A DNA stretch of 64,000 bases, taken from the NCBI GenBank assembly GCA_017561935.1, contig JAFZBE010000026.1:1-64000 (forward strand), in the 5' to 3' direction. Under the pieces are notes generated by a model. The model did no database searches. It was not told where the DNA came from and saw only the letters and a program-made list of their open reading frames with translations. This stretch comes from Bacteroidales bacterium (GTDB taxonomy: Bacteria > Bacteroidota > Bacteroidia > Bacteroidales > UBA3663). The stretch's first letter is position 1, and each line of letters starts with the position of its first letter. A program made the position numbers and the translations under genes. Below, in pieces: positions 49,605 through 58,185 of the stretch.

Positions 49605-50954
49605 ATGATTGAATATTTTAAAGTAAAAAATTACAAGTCTTATCGTGATGAGACAGTTTTGTCGTTTGTCGCTTCTCGCAAGGAAAGCGGGCCGAACAAC
49701 GACCTGCCTTTGTCATGGTACAAGGAGATAGATGGGAAAAGAATACTGAAGCTTTTGATTGGCGTAGGCTTGAATGGTGCAGGCAAAACTAAAATGCTCA
49801 ATGCCATAGAATACTTGAAGGAAAAGGCAACCATCAAACCTCAGTTGCCTACCATCATGCCCAATTATCAACCTTTCCTATTAGACAATGAATCGAGAGA
49901 TAAAAACTCGGAATTTGAGTTATCTTATTACATCGATGAAACAAACTTTATCTATGTATTAAAGATATCTCGCGATCGCATAGAGGAAGAAGAATTAAAG
50001 ATCAAGGGTCATGGGCAGAAGATCTATACCAGAAAATACGACAAAGAAACTGAAACCATCAGGATCAATTTCGGCAGTGCTTGTGACTTGAACGAATCAG
50101 ATCAGCATGACCTGGAAATCAACCTTTGGAATAATGCGACTGTGCTTGCCACTTTCGGCTCATTGAATTTGGTGAGCAAATTGATGAAGACGAACTATGA
50201 TTATTTTGTAAACCGCCTTAGTATTGTTCATAAGGCGAATATTTCAATGGCTGAAAAACTATCGACAGGAGATCCGGAAAGGGATGCCAAAATCAAGGAA
50301 CTGCTTACTCAACTATTAAAGGATGTCGGCTCAAAAATTGTAGATTACCGTATTGAAGAGGTGAGCATAAACCTGAATGACCTGATCAAGAACGAGACAC
50401 CCGACATTGTGAAAAATGTATTACAACAACAATATCCCAACGGTAATCTGAAGCAAAAAGTAGTTAGATTCATTCACGAACTGCAAACCGAGTTGCCGAA
50501 ATTGAAAGAGGACGATCCCACAGAATATCAGACAGTCTATCGATCGTTGGAATTTGATCCTGAATCGGACGGAACAAAGCAAATCATAAAACTTGGACTC
50601 GTGCTTTATGACATCGCTGTAGGAAAGAAAAGTGCCTGCATCGATGAATTTGAACGATTAATGCATTCAAAAGCAGTGGAATTCATTTTGAAGATGTACC
50701 TTTCGTTGGCTGCCGATAGAGAGTGCCAACTCTTTGTGGCTACACACGACCTAATACTATTCGACAGCAAGTTTATACGTCAGGATGCTGTTAGAAAATT
50801 CCAAAAAGGTCCCGATGGAGTTACAAGAATCCTGAAGAAGAGATATGTCCATCACACAATGAATTTCCTAAATTCGTATAATGAAGAATTAGATGAAGAG
50901 ATAGGTCGTGAAGAAGACGAAGCTACTACGCTGAGTTTCTACCAGGATTTCTGA
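49605..50954 (+). CDS. ABC-type AAA ATPase (AAA_15/AAA_21, RloA/AbiEii-neighbourhood type)
   Basis: 449 aa. Opens with MIEYFKVKNYKSYRDETVLSF, the usual start of overcoming-lysogenisation-defect and RloA-like ATPases. Walker A GLNGAGKT (55-62), ABC signature SDGTKQIIKL, Walker B SACIDEFERL, H-switch FVATHD. Such ATPases usually act in phage defence with a nuclease or RloB partner; no such partner is encoded next to it. The gene is visibly more A/T-rich than its neighbours, which suggests transfer. Its own promoter, no operon mates. Confidence 0.85.
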   Translation: MIEYFKVKNYKSYRDETVLSFVASRKESGPNNDLPLSWYKEIDGKRILKLLIGVGLNGAGKTKMLNAIEYLKEKATIKPQLPTIMPNYQPFLLDNESRDKNSEFELSYYIDETNFIYVLKISRDRIEEEELKIKGHGQKIYTRKYDKETETIRINFGSACDLNESDQHDLEINLWNNATVLATFGSLNLVSKLMKTNYDYFVNRLSIVHKANISMAEKLSTGDPERDAKIKELLTQLLKDVGSKIVDYRIEEVSINLNDLIKNETPDIVKNVLQQQYPNGNLKQKVVRFIHELQTELPKLKEDDPTEYQTVYRSLEFDPESDGTKQIIKLGLVLYDIAVGKKSACIDEFERLMHSKAVEFILKMYLSLAADRECQLFVATHDLILFDSKFIRQDAVRKFQKGPDGVTRILKKRYVHHTMNFLNSYNEELDEEIGREEDEATTLSFYQDF

Positions 50955-51250
50955 TAAACTGTTTGGAACATATTCACCAGATTTCGTCATTGTCGATGTA
51001 TTAGTCAATAATTCCAAATTGAAATATGCGTTTTGCGTGGTTTTCCCTCGATTTTGATACATTCATTTGACAAATCAGAGCAATTTCAATTATTTTACGT
51101 TAATTTCCCACTTTATTTGAAAATTATTTGCAAATAATGTGGGAATATTATATATTTGCACTCAGAAAAAGTGGTTGATGATGATTTGGGATAGGAGACT
51201 TTTGGAATTTAGAGGTAAAATGATTCGATAATGTCTAACGAAAATTGAAC
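50955..51250. other. AT-rich intergenic stretch with a promoter
   Basis: No long ORF. It holds the -7 box at 51151-51158 and a 17-codon frame at 51178-51231 of doubtful meaning. Confidence 0.5.
51151..51158 (+). promoter_or_regulatory. -7 promoter element of a small transcript
   Basis: TATATTTG followed by CACTC, with TTTGC about 22 bp upstream. Together with the terminator at 51426 it defines a unit of about 290 nt. Confidence 0.55.
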
Positions 51251-51382
51251 ATGTATGAAGATGAATGTATGGAAAATATTTGGGATTGGAGAAAAAGTTA
51301 CACCAATACCACAAGAGAAGAAGATGATCCTGATGTATGTCAGACCGACAGAAATGAGATCAGGAAGGAAAAGAACCGATAG
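51251..51382 (+). CDS. Small hypothetical ORF (43 aa)
   Basis: Starts MYEDECMENIWDWRKSY, acidic first half and basic end (IRKEKNR), two cysteines. It lies between the -7 box at 51151 and the strong terminator at 51426, which makes a short transcript likely. No ribosome-binding site is evident, so the transcript may instead be a regulatory RNA. No family recognised. Confidence 0.35.
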   Translation: MYEDECMENIWDWRKSYTNTTREEDDPDVCQTDRNEIRKEKNR

Positions 51383-51425
51383 CAATTAAAGAAACGAATT
51401 CGATTGGTGTAGCATGTATTATTGG

Positions 51426-51463
51426 GGAAGAGTCTCGACGCGTGTCGGGACTCTTCCAGTTTT
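51426..51463 (+). terminator. Intrinsic terminator of the small transcript
   Basis: Stem GGAAGAGTCTCGAC/GTCGGGACTCTTCC with one T-G pair, loop GCGT, then AGTTTTAT. It lies 23 nt beyond the stop codon of the convergent gene ending at 51486 and may also stop that transcript. Confidence 0.85.
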
Positions 51464-51485
51464 ATCGGTAAATATATCCAAGTGT

Positions 51486-53003
51486 TTACACCTTGCCAAA
51501 TGTTTCGGCACGATAGCGACAATCGCGTGCGTAGCGAAGGTATTCGAGTTTGCGAGTGAGAGGAAGCATTTTAAGTGTGGAATGATAGGTGCTGCTGCCC
51601 TTGTAACTATCGCGCCAAGCATAATAATCATCTTCCAGACGAACCACATCGATAGCCTCATAATAATAAATGAGATCCTCGACACTCTTTCGACTTGCAT
51701 TGGGATAATATTCATGCACCTCATTCATTATCTCGTCGATATGGACTGGATAATCGGGCATGTCACGGACAATGTTCTCAATGACATCATAGACCTCCAA
51801 TGGGTCAGCACATTTATCCGATGAGTACATATCCGAATAGCCGCAGGCAAAGACCTCGTCAGACTTGTTGAGCAGTTTCTTAACCGTAGTAACATCATCG
51901 ATGGCCCATTTGGGATGCTGCGTATTGAAGGTCATTAGCAATTCGCGCAAGTGCATTGGAATACCATTATGGTCAAGAATATCAACCAAGGCATACGTCT
52001 CGTTAATGCCATTTTGCGTAAAATGGAAATGATGTTTCTGTTGTATCTCGATGCCGAACAGTTCGTAGGCCAACGTTGCCATGATATCGAAGACTGCATC
52101 ACGGATCTCAGGGAACAAGGCATCCACATGAGGCAGCACTGAGAGGAAGGGCACATCAGTGTCGTGATCGTACTTCTTCTTCGAAGCCGCCAACACCGCT
52201 TTACAACCTGCTTCCCAATCGTAGGTATCGGCTAAAGGTGAAGCGATAGCGTAGGACTCCTTCATGATCTTACACATCGTGAATTTCCCCAACAGACTGA
52301 TCATTGCAAGGAACCCTTCGAATTCGGTCGAGAGAGACTCACGCTCAGAAATCTTGGCAAAATCGGATGTCGTTGGTGTCAGGATAATTTCATCCATCAG
52401 ATCATAACGGTTCCAATCTGGATTTTTCATCAGATAAACGTCTTTTTTCAAGATGGGTTTATTGAGATACTGACGCACTCGGTCGCTCGACATTCCTATC
52501 TCCTGTGCGATGTCACGCCTATCCTTGGCCATATATTTGCCTATACCATTGAACATGGCGAATATCTTCTCCTCCTTTTTCGTGGCTTTCGATAAACGAT
52601 GTTCCAAAATAGCGAACATCGGATAATGTCCATGTTCGGCTTTGAAGGACTCCACAAAATTGGCCTCAGGTTTGCCCAAAAAGGGGAACTTCTGAATAAT
52701 CTCCTCGACATCAAGTTGTTCGACGGGGATGTTCAAAACCCTGTCGTAAATGCGCTGGAAATCGCGAACCCGTAAATAAAGCAACTTGACATCGATTGAG
52801 CGCAAAGGTCGTTCTATGCGAGACGCGAACTCATCGAAAGACAGATTGAAATAGGGCTCAATAGCACTCACCTTATAAAACATCGACATGAAAATCACAC
52901 GCAACCTCAAGTTGGTTATCTTGGCCGTGAAGTTGTGTAATTCATTCCGTAGATATGCCTCCTTCTGCGAAGACAATTGTAAAGATTGCTCTGCCATAAT
53001 CAT
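51486..53003 (-). CDS. Unrecognised HTH-containing protein, second gene of two-gene operon
   Basis: 505 aa (a second Met lies two codons in). Not recognised as a family. Residues 158-181 (AKDRRDIAQEIGMSSDRVRQY) look like a sigma-type helix-turn-helix. Residues about 420-470 (YPVHIDEIMNEVHEYYPNAS, then LEDDYYAWRDSY) look like a HARE-type or winged-helix module. There is no signal peptide. The start lies 1 nt after the upstream stop codon (TAGGATG). A DNA-binding or transcription-related role is inferred from these two modules only. Confidence 0.7.
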   Translation of the reverse strand: MIMAEQSLQLSSQKEAYLRNELHNFTAKITNLRLRVIFMSMFYKVSAIEPYFNLSFDEFASRIERPLRSIDVKLLYLRVRDFQRIYDRVLNIPVEQLDVEEIIQKFPFLGKPEANFVESFKAEHGHYPMFAILEHRLSKATKKEEKIFAMFNGIGKYMAKDRRDIAQEIGMSSDRVRQYLNKPILKKDVYLMKNPDWNRYDLMDEIILTPTTSDFAKISERESLSTEFEGFLAMISLLGKFTMCKIMKESYAIASPLADTYDWEAGCKAVLAASKKKYDHDTDVPFLSVLPHVDALFPEIRDAVFDIMATLAYELFGIEIQQKHHFHFTQNGINETYALVDILDHNGIPMHLRELLMTFNTQHPKWAIDDVTTVKKLLNKSDEVFACGYSDMYSSDKCADPLEVYDVIENIVRDMPDYPVHIDEIMNEVHEYYPNASRKSVEDLIYYYEAIDVVRLEDDYYAWRDSYKGSSTYHSTLKMLPLTRKLEYLRYARDCRYRAETFGKV

Positions 53004-53004
53004 C

Positions 53005-53769
53005 CTAATTTAACTTATTCGACAGATTCTCTTCAATGCACTCGACAAGTCTCGTTTCAGCTTCATGTACATCGCGACGATACTGCACAATGGCTCCAAG
53101 GATATCCAAATATGCTGCAGCCGAAAGACTGTCATATCCTTGTTCAAACAATTGAAAAACATTGGAGGAAAAAACATCATCCGTGAAGTGCTCATCTAAA
53201 GTGCTGGATTTCACGAATCGTATGAATTTGCGTTCAAAAGTGCAATTCCCCAATGAGCCATCTGATTCGGTCACTCGTATTACCTCGAAGCCTTTGGAGT
53301 CCTCTTCATCTATGGTATATCGCTTGACGAGGCAGTCTCCCGCCATCACCGTCCGGTACTGGTCGGCTTCGAACTGACGAAACAGCGGCCAACGTTCGGT
53401 CCGGAAGTGAGCGTGTTTCAATCCCTTATGCAATTGAATAAATACTTCCGGATACATGCGCATAAACTCTGAAGCACTGATGATCTCGCCTTGCAGATTA
53501 TGATACGCCACCAAATGTTGACGAACGTAATACTTTATTGCCAAGTTGTAGTCAGGAGCCATGTCAATCGCCTTAATGTCGTCGGGGAAATATGCCAATA
53601 CACTTTTGATCAACCCATTCCCATCGCAGACAACATAGACGTTTTGGATTTTTCCCAGCAATGCCACATCCCCTCTGCCCCTGACATCATCACAACCCAT
53701 CACCCCTTCCCGTATATAGAAAGGAGCCTCCTCGAGCTTGATATCTAAGACACTAATTTGATTTTCCAT
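53005..53769 (-). CDS. Unrecognised protein, first gene of two-gene operon
   Basis: 254 aa, no signal peptide or membrane segment. Opens MENQISVLDIKLEEAPFYIR; contains GDVALLGKIQNVYVVCDGNG and YEADQYRTVM-like strands, and ends in a helical acidic tail (ETRLVECIEENLSNKLN). No family recognised. Its promoter is framed by a perfect 7-bp inverted repeat at 53794-53815, so the operon is probably regulated, possibly by the HTH protein encoded second. Confidence 0.7.
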   Translation of the reverse strand: MENQISVLDIKLEEAPFYIREGVMGCDDVRGRGDVALLGKIQNVYVVCDGNGLIKSVLAYFPDDIKAIDMAPDYNLAIKYYVRQHLVAYHNLQGEIISASEFMRMYPEVFIQLHKGLKHAHFRTERWPLFRQFEADQYRTVMAGDCLVKRYTIDEEDSKGFEVIRVTESDGSLGNCTFERKFIRFVKSSTLDEHFTDDVFSSNVFQLFEQGYDSLSAAAYLDILGAIVQYRRDVHEAETRLVECIEENLSNKLN

Positions 53770-53793
53770 GTTGGTATGCTTTCATTGATATTG

Positions 53794-53815
53794 ATGTCGC
53801 AAAGATACGACATCT
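53794..53815. promoter_or_regulatory. Operator-like inverted repeat framing a -7 box
   Basis: GATGTCG (53794-53800), then CAAAGATA (minus-strand -7 TATCTTTG, 53801-53808), then CGACATC (53809-53815). The arms abut the -7 element on both sides. Confidence 0.65.
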
Positions 53816-53905
53816 AAATGAAAACACCAAATTTTGCCATTGAAAAATGACAATTGTTGCAGAAAAACTGGCACTTAGGCAAGTGCAAATGACACGAAAT
53901 GGGGC

Positions 53906-54757
53906 TTATTTCCTACGCTTAATGATGATACCAACGTAGGTGAGCAATACGACATTCATCAAAAGTGCGTAGATAATTGCTGGGATAGCAATGACTCCGT
54001 TGTTGAAAATGAACGGACTGGAAGCGATGGCGATGGCCTGAGCCGCATTCTGCATACCAACCTCGATGACGATGGTGCGCTTTTCGCGCGTCTCAAGTCC
54101 AAAGAAATGACTGGCACACCACGACAATCCGATAGCGAGGAGTATCAAAGCTGTAAGGCAGAGTCCAAGAATACCGAAGTTGTCGGCTATAGTGGCATGA
54201 TGCTGGACAAAAAAGATACCCGCAAGGAGCATCAGGGCGGGGAAGGCAATCTTCGAGAGTACGTGCTCCATGCGAGAGGCGGCCTTTGGCCAATAATGGC
54301 GAACACCAATACCCAAGAGGATCGGGATGAGCATCGTGATGAGATTCTGTACCAACAAATTGCCGATGGGCAGATGAATACCTACAGCCTCACCTACGCG
54401 TAAGGTGGTCCAATCGAGGATAATCGGCACGGTGAACAGCGTGATAATGGAGCTAAGTGCCGTCAGTGAAACCGACAGGGCGACATCTCCTTTCGCCAAC
54501 ATCGAGAAGACATTGCTCGAAGAGCCTCCTGGGCAACATGCAATGAGCATGATACCGATATAGAATAATGGTTCCAGATGGAATATCTCGGCCAAAGCAA
54601 AAGCTAAGAGTGGCAAGAGGATGAGCTGACCTGCCAGCCCCATAATGATGGCCTTCGGTTGCTTGAATACCAGCATGAAGTCGTTGGGACGCAACACGAG
54701 TCCCAAGTCGAACATCAACAGGGTCAAAATTGGTAAAACAATAAGAATTCCGTTCAT
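53906..54757 (-). CDS. Bile acid:sodium symporter (BASS/SLC10) family transporter
   Basis: 283 aa from MNGILIVLPILTLLMFDLGL; the longer frame overlaps the GH43 gene end and is not supported. Hydrophobic, 9-10 helices, with the family motifs CCPGGSSSNVFSMLAKGD and EVGMQNAAQAIAIA. Bacterial members import bile acids, pantoate or 2-keto acids with Na+; the substrate here is unknown. It starts 41 nt after the GH43 stop codon and is likely in its operon. Confidence 0.9.
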   Translation of the reverse strand: MNGILIVLPILTLLMFDLGLVLRPNDFMLVFKQPKAIIMGLAGQLILLPLLAFALAEIFHLEPLFYIGIMLIACCPGGSSSNVFSMLAKGDVALSVSLTALSSIITLFTVPIILDWTTLRVGEAVGIHLPIGNLLVQNLITMLIPILLGIGVRHYWPKAASRMEHVLSKIAFPALMLLAGIFFVQHHATIADNFGILGLCLTALILLAIGLSWCASHFFGLETREKRTIVIEVGMQNAAQAIAIASSPFIFNNGVIAIPAIIYALLMNVVLLTYVGIIIKRRK

Positions 54758-54798
54758 GTTGAAGGAGGCAGATAGTATGCAGAGGGATCGAATTATTC

Positions 54799-56406
54799 TT
54801 AATCTTTCACGAAGTGAAGATAATTGAGTTGGCAAATGGACTGTTTGGGCATCGCAGCATCGAAGACAAAGAAGAGGGCACGCTTGCCATTATAGTATTT
54901 CAGCTGCTCCACGTCGATCTTAGCAGTAGTGGATTGCCCGATGCCTTCAGCATTCACGTTGAGCGAACCGAGACGAACACCCCCTTCGGCTTCCGACGGA
55001 CGATCAAGGAAGACGTCGATGCGACCAGCTACACCATCGGGAGTATAGTCGAGTGCAAGTTTCAGTCCAGTTTGGCCAAAAGTCTTACTGAAGTTGTAAT
55101 ATTTATAGCCAACCACCGAACCTGCGGTATTATTGACCATTGGGCAACGATTCACGCTGAGGTCGTATGCATCGATAGAGCCATGGTACTGGCCACGGAC
55201 AATCTGTGTATGCGAACCGGGGTAATTGACATTCGGATAGCTCTGCGTGGCTGGTTCCGGACCAGTATAATAGCAGGCGATTCCAGCGGGATATGTTTCA
55301 TAGGGATCCAAGCCATCAACGAGGAATCCCTCGGAAGTGAATTCTGCCTCAGAAATTCTGACATAACCGTCCTCTCCTGGCACAACCTCCACACGAATGG
55401 GAGCCACCATGGCTTGACGACCATATTCGTTGGTGCCAGCCTGACGATGGTAGAACACATACCACTGGTCTCCGATCTTGCAGATACTACCGTGAGTATT
55501 GCCGAATGGCGTAGCTGTAGCCAAAGTGGTGCCATCGGGACGATGCTCCTTGCCACGTCCATCGATGATGGTGCCTCCGTAGGTCCACGGCCCAAGCGGA
55601 TGATTGCCGTAGCAGTAAGCCAACGTGTAGTTGCAGCTGTGCAAACCATCTTCGCCATCGTTGGTGACGCGACTATATATAAAGACATACTTGTCCTCGA
55701 TCTTGCGCATCGACGAAGCCTCGAAGAAACGGTATGTATGGTCCTGCCTGCTGCTTGGTATCATGTTCTCGACAATCTTTGTGCCGGGTTTCACGGTAGC
55801 CATCGTCATGGGGTCGAGTTCGGCACCATTCGACTGCTCAAAGCCCCAATAGGCGTAAGTGCGGCCGTCGGTATCGGTGAAGACGGCAGGATCGAAACCC
55901 AAAATGCCCACGGTCTGGTCCGGATTATCGGGGCTCCAGTTGCAGACCTCGAAAGGACCGTCGGGACGGCTTGCCTTGGCCACCATCGTCTGTCTGCCTC
56001 CCGCTTGGTTATTCGGATAGAGGTAATAGGTCTTGGTGCCATCCTTGCCGATAACCTCGTTGACATCGGGGGCAAAAAGTACATCACCCTTGCCATCGGG
56101 ATGCAGGTTGTTGCCCCGTGCATCCTTCTTCGATTCAAAAATCACACCATCGTAACGCCAGTGGCGAAGGTCATCGACGGGGGCCGACCAAACAACTTGA
56201 TCGAGACCGCAATACATAGTGACCAGATTGTCGTGCGAACCATAGATATAGACGCGGTACTGACCCGGCTGATCTGGATCCTCGAAAACGTAGGGCTCAC
56301 CATCGGGGATGAATTCCCAAAGGGGAAGGTAAGGGTTCTGCGCAACGACCACCGTAGCCATTATGGCAAATGATACCAAAGTAAGAAGACGGGAAAAGGT
56401 TTTCAT
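54799..56406 (-). CDS. Glycoside hydrolase family 43 protein with C-terminal beta-sandwich
   Basis: 535 aa, signal peptide ending VVAQ. Residues 25-340 are the five-blade propeller: D in GEPYVFEDPDQPGQYRVYIYG (in parts), D in GFDPAVFTDTDGRTYAYWG, and acid Glu in FFEASSMRK, the three GH43 catalytic positions. Residues about 400-535 look like a CBM6-type carbohydrate-binding sandwich. Predicted arabinofuranosidase or xylosidase, periplasmic or surface. -7 box at 56459-56466. Confidence 0.92.
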   Translation of the reverse strand: MKTFSRLLTLVSFAIMATVVVAQNPYLPLWEFIPDGEPYVFEDPDQPGQYRVYIYGSHDNLVTMYCGLDQVVWSAPVDDLRHWRYDGVIFESKKDARGNNLHPDGKGDVLFAPDVNEVIGKDGTKTYYLYPNNQAGGRQTMVAKASRPDGPFEVCNWSPDNPDQTVGILGFDPAVFTDTDGRTYAYWGFEQSNGAELDPMTMATVKPGTKIVENMIPSSRQDHTYRFFEASSMRKIEDKYVFIYSRVTNDGEDGLHSCNYTLAYCYGNHPLGPWTYGGTIIDGRGKEHRPDGTTLATATPFGNTHGSICKIGDQWYVFYHRQAGTNEYGRQAMVAPIRVEVVPGEDGYVRISEAEFTSEGFLVDGLDPYETYPAGIACYYTGPEPATQSYPNVNYPGSHTQIVRGQYHGSIDAYDLSVNRCPMVNNTAGSVVGYKYYNFSKTFGQTGLKLALDYTPDGVAGRIDVFLDRPSEAEGGVRLGSLNVNAEGIGQSTTAKIDVEQLKYYNGKRALFFVFDAAMPKQSICQLNYLHFVKD

Positions 56407-56458
56407 AGATTGTCAAGATAATAGTTATTGATGTGGCAAAGTCATCGTTTTGCCCGTG

Positions 56459-56466
56459 CAAAGATA
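56459..56466 (-). promoter_or_regulatory. -7 promoter element of the GH43-BASS operon
   Basis: The minus strand reads TATCTTTG followed by CACGG; leader of about 45-50 nt. Confidence 0.6.
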
Positions 56467-56529
56467 GAGTGTTTTTTTTGTAAATGCAAATTTTCACACC
56501 AAATATTTGGAAGAATAAAAAAAAGTGCA

Positions 56530-56537
56530 TATATTTG
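56530..56537 (+). promoter_or_regulatory. -7 promoter element of the PafA-like gene
   Basis: TATATTTG followed by CCGC; leader of about 25 nt to 56566. Confidence 0.6.
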
Positions 56538-56565
56538 CCGCATAACCATTAATAATTTATACATT

Positions 56566-58047
56566 ATGAAACGAATCTTTTCCGTGATTGTTGCTGCGCT
56601 GGTTTGCGTATCAGCCATGGCCGAAATACAGCGGCCCAAACTCGTAGTAGGTCTCGTCGTGGATCAAATGCGCTGGGACTACCTATATTATTATTATGAT
56701 CAATATGGCGAAGGCGGACTCCGCAAACTCGTCGATGAGGGCTATAGCTTCGAGAACACGATGATCAACTATGTCCCGACAATTACGGCCATAGGTCACG
56801 CGAGCATCTTCACCGGCACGACACCTGCCCTGCACGGCATCTGCGGCAACGATTTTTATATCAACGGCAAGCGCACCTATTGCTGCGGCGACGAGACCGT
56901 ACAAAGTGTTGGTTCCGACAGCAAGGAAGGACAGATGTCGCCCCGCAATATGATTGCTACAGGAATTGGCGACGTGCTGAAGATTCATACCGACTACAAG
57001 GCCAAGGTTATCGGCGTTGCCTTGAAGGATCGCGCCGCCATCCTGCCTGCCGGTCATGGTGCCGATGCTGCCTACTGGTGGGATGGATCGGCTGGTCATT
57101 TCGTCAGCTCGACCTACTATATGACCGAGTTGCCCGAGTGGGCCAAGCAAACCAACAAGAAGATTGGTGTGAAGCCGGGTGTCGATATCAAGCGCTCACC
57201 CGAAGGCGTCATCAAGACCTTCCAGATGGCTATCGCTGCCCTCGAGAACGAGCAGATGGGACGGGATGAAATAACAGACTTGCTGACCATCAGCATCTCT
57301 TCGACCGATGTCATCGGTCATGCCATCGGCACACGTGGCCCCGAGAATCAGGCTGTCTATATGGAACTCGATCGTCAGGTGGCCAACTTCCTCAACGTGC
57401 TTGACGAGAAAGTGGGTAAAGGCAATTACCTATTATTCCTGGCAGCCGACCACGGTGGTGCCCACAATCCAAATGTGATGAAGGCTCATAACATACCTTC
57501 GGGCGGCCTTGAAATGTGGAACAAGCTGAAAGTCGTCGAAGAGGCTGTCAAGGCGCAATTCGGCATCGAAGGTGAAGGCAGGGTTATCCTAGCCGAGAAT
57601 TCCGGACGCATTTACCTCAACCACGATTTCATCAACGCAAACGGCAAGAAGGTCTGCGAAGTCAAGCAGGCCGTTATCAACGAGCTCAAGAAGATCGAAG
57701 AACTAATCTATGTGGTCGATTTCGAGAAGGCTCTCACCACCACAATGCCCCAACTGCTCCGCGAGCGCATCGCCAATGGCTACAATCCCGCACGCAGCGG
57801 CGACATCTTCATCGTCCCCAAGGCTGGCTGGGAGAACGTCAGCGATAAGCCCGACTATGTGGGCACCACTCACGGGATGTGGAACCCCTACGACGCACAT
57901 ATCCCCTTCGTGCTCTATGGCTGGCATGTCGAGCACGGACAGACTTCCGAGCCCTCCTACATCGTCGATATCGCTCCGACCATCTGCGAGATGATCCACA
58001 TCCAGATGCCAAACTCTTGCATCGGCAATGCCAAGGAAATGAAATAA
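56566..58047 (+). CDS. PafA-type alkaline phosphatase
   Basis: 493 aa from MKRIFSVIVAALVCVSAMA (signal peptide). Alkaline phosphatase superfamily: metal-binding LVVDQMRWDYL, nucleophile Thr74 in PTITAIGHAS, Asn98 in GICGNDFY, K157-D158-R159, and further metal ligands in AADHGGAHN and GTTHGMWNPYD. The Asn and KxR residues are the mark of PafA phosphomonoesterases, which release phosphate from many substrates even when phosphate is plentiful. The frame opens at 56428, but the -7 box falls inside it. Confidence 0.9.
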   Translation: MKRIFSVIVAALVCVSAMAEIQRPKLVVGLVVDQMRWDYLYYYYDQYGEGGLRKLVDEGYSFENTMINYVPTITAIGHASIFTGTTPALHGICGNDFYINGKRTYCCGDETVQSVGSDSKEGQMSPRNMIATGIGDVLKIHTDYKAKVIGVALKDRAAILPAGHGADAAYWWDGSAGHFVSSTYYMTELPEWAKQTNKKIGVKPGVDIKRSPEGVIKTFQMAIAALENEQMGRDEITDLLTISISSTDVIGHAIGTRGPENQAVYMELDRQVANFLNVLDEKVGKGNYLLFLAADHGGAHNPNVMKAHNIPSGGLEMWNKLKVVEEAVKAQFGIEGEGRVILAENSGRIYLNHDFINANGKKVCEVKQAVINELKKIEELIYVVDFEKALTTTMPQLLRERIANGYNPARSGDIFIVPKAGWENVSDKPDYVGTTHGMWNPYDAHIPFVLYGWHVEHGQTSEPSYIVDIAPTICEMIHIQMPNSCIGNAKEMK

Positions 58048-58063
58048 TTACTAAATTGAACGA

Positions 58064-58105
58064 CATCGGGCCCAATGGAAATCTCCATCGGGCCCGATGC
58101 TGTTA
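58064..58105 (+). terminator. Intrinsic terminator after the PafA-like gene
   Basis: CATCGGGCCC (58064-58073) pairs with GGGCCCGATG (58090-58099), with an inner ATGGA/TCCAT stem, followed by CTGTTATT. The T tract is weak. Confidence 0.75.
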
Positions 58106-58185
58106 TTATGGCTTTGAATACCTCAATAGTTTCTTTTATTTACTATTGCATCTATTGCCACTATGACGTCTATACTGGCTTTCCA

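Noticed and set aside
49605..50954. Complete RloA-RloB or OLD-nuclease defence pair
   Set aside because: Only the ATPase is present; no RloB, TOPRIM or nuclease gene lies on either side.
54814..56373. 519-codon plus-strand ORF antisense to the GH43 gene
   Set aside because: The minus-strand frame has a signal peptide, GH43 catalytic motifs and a promoter; the antisense product has no domain and results from codon bias.
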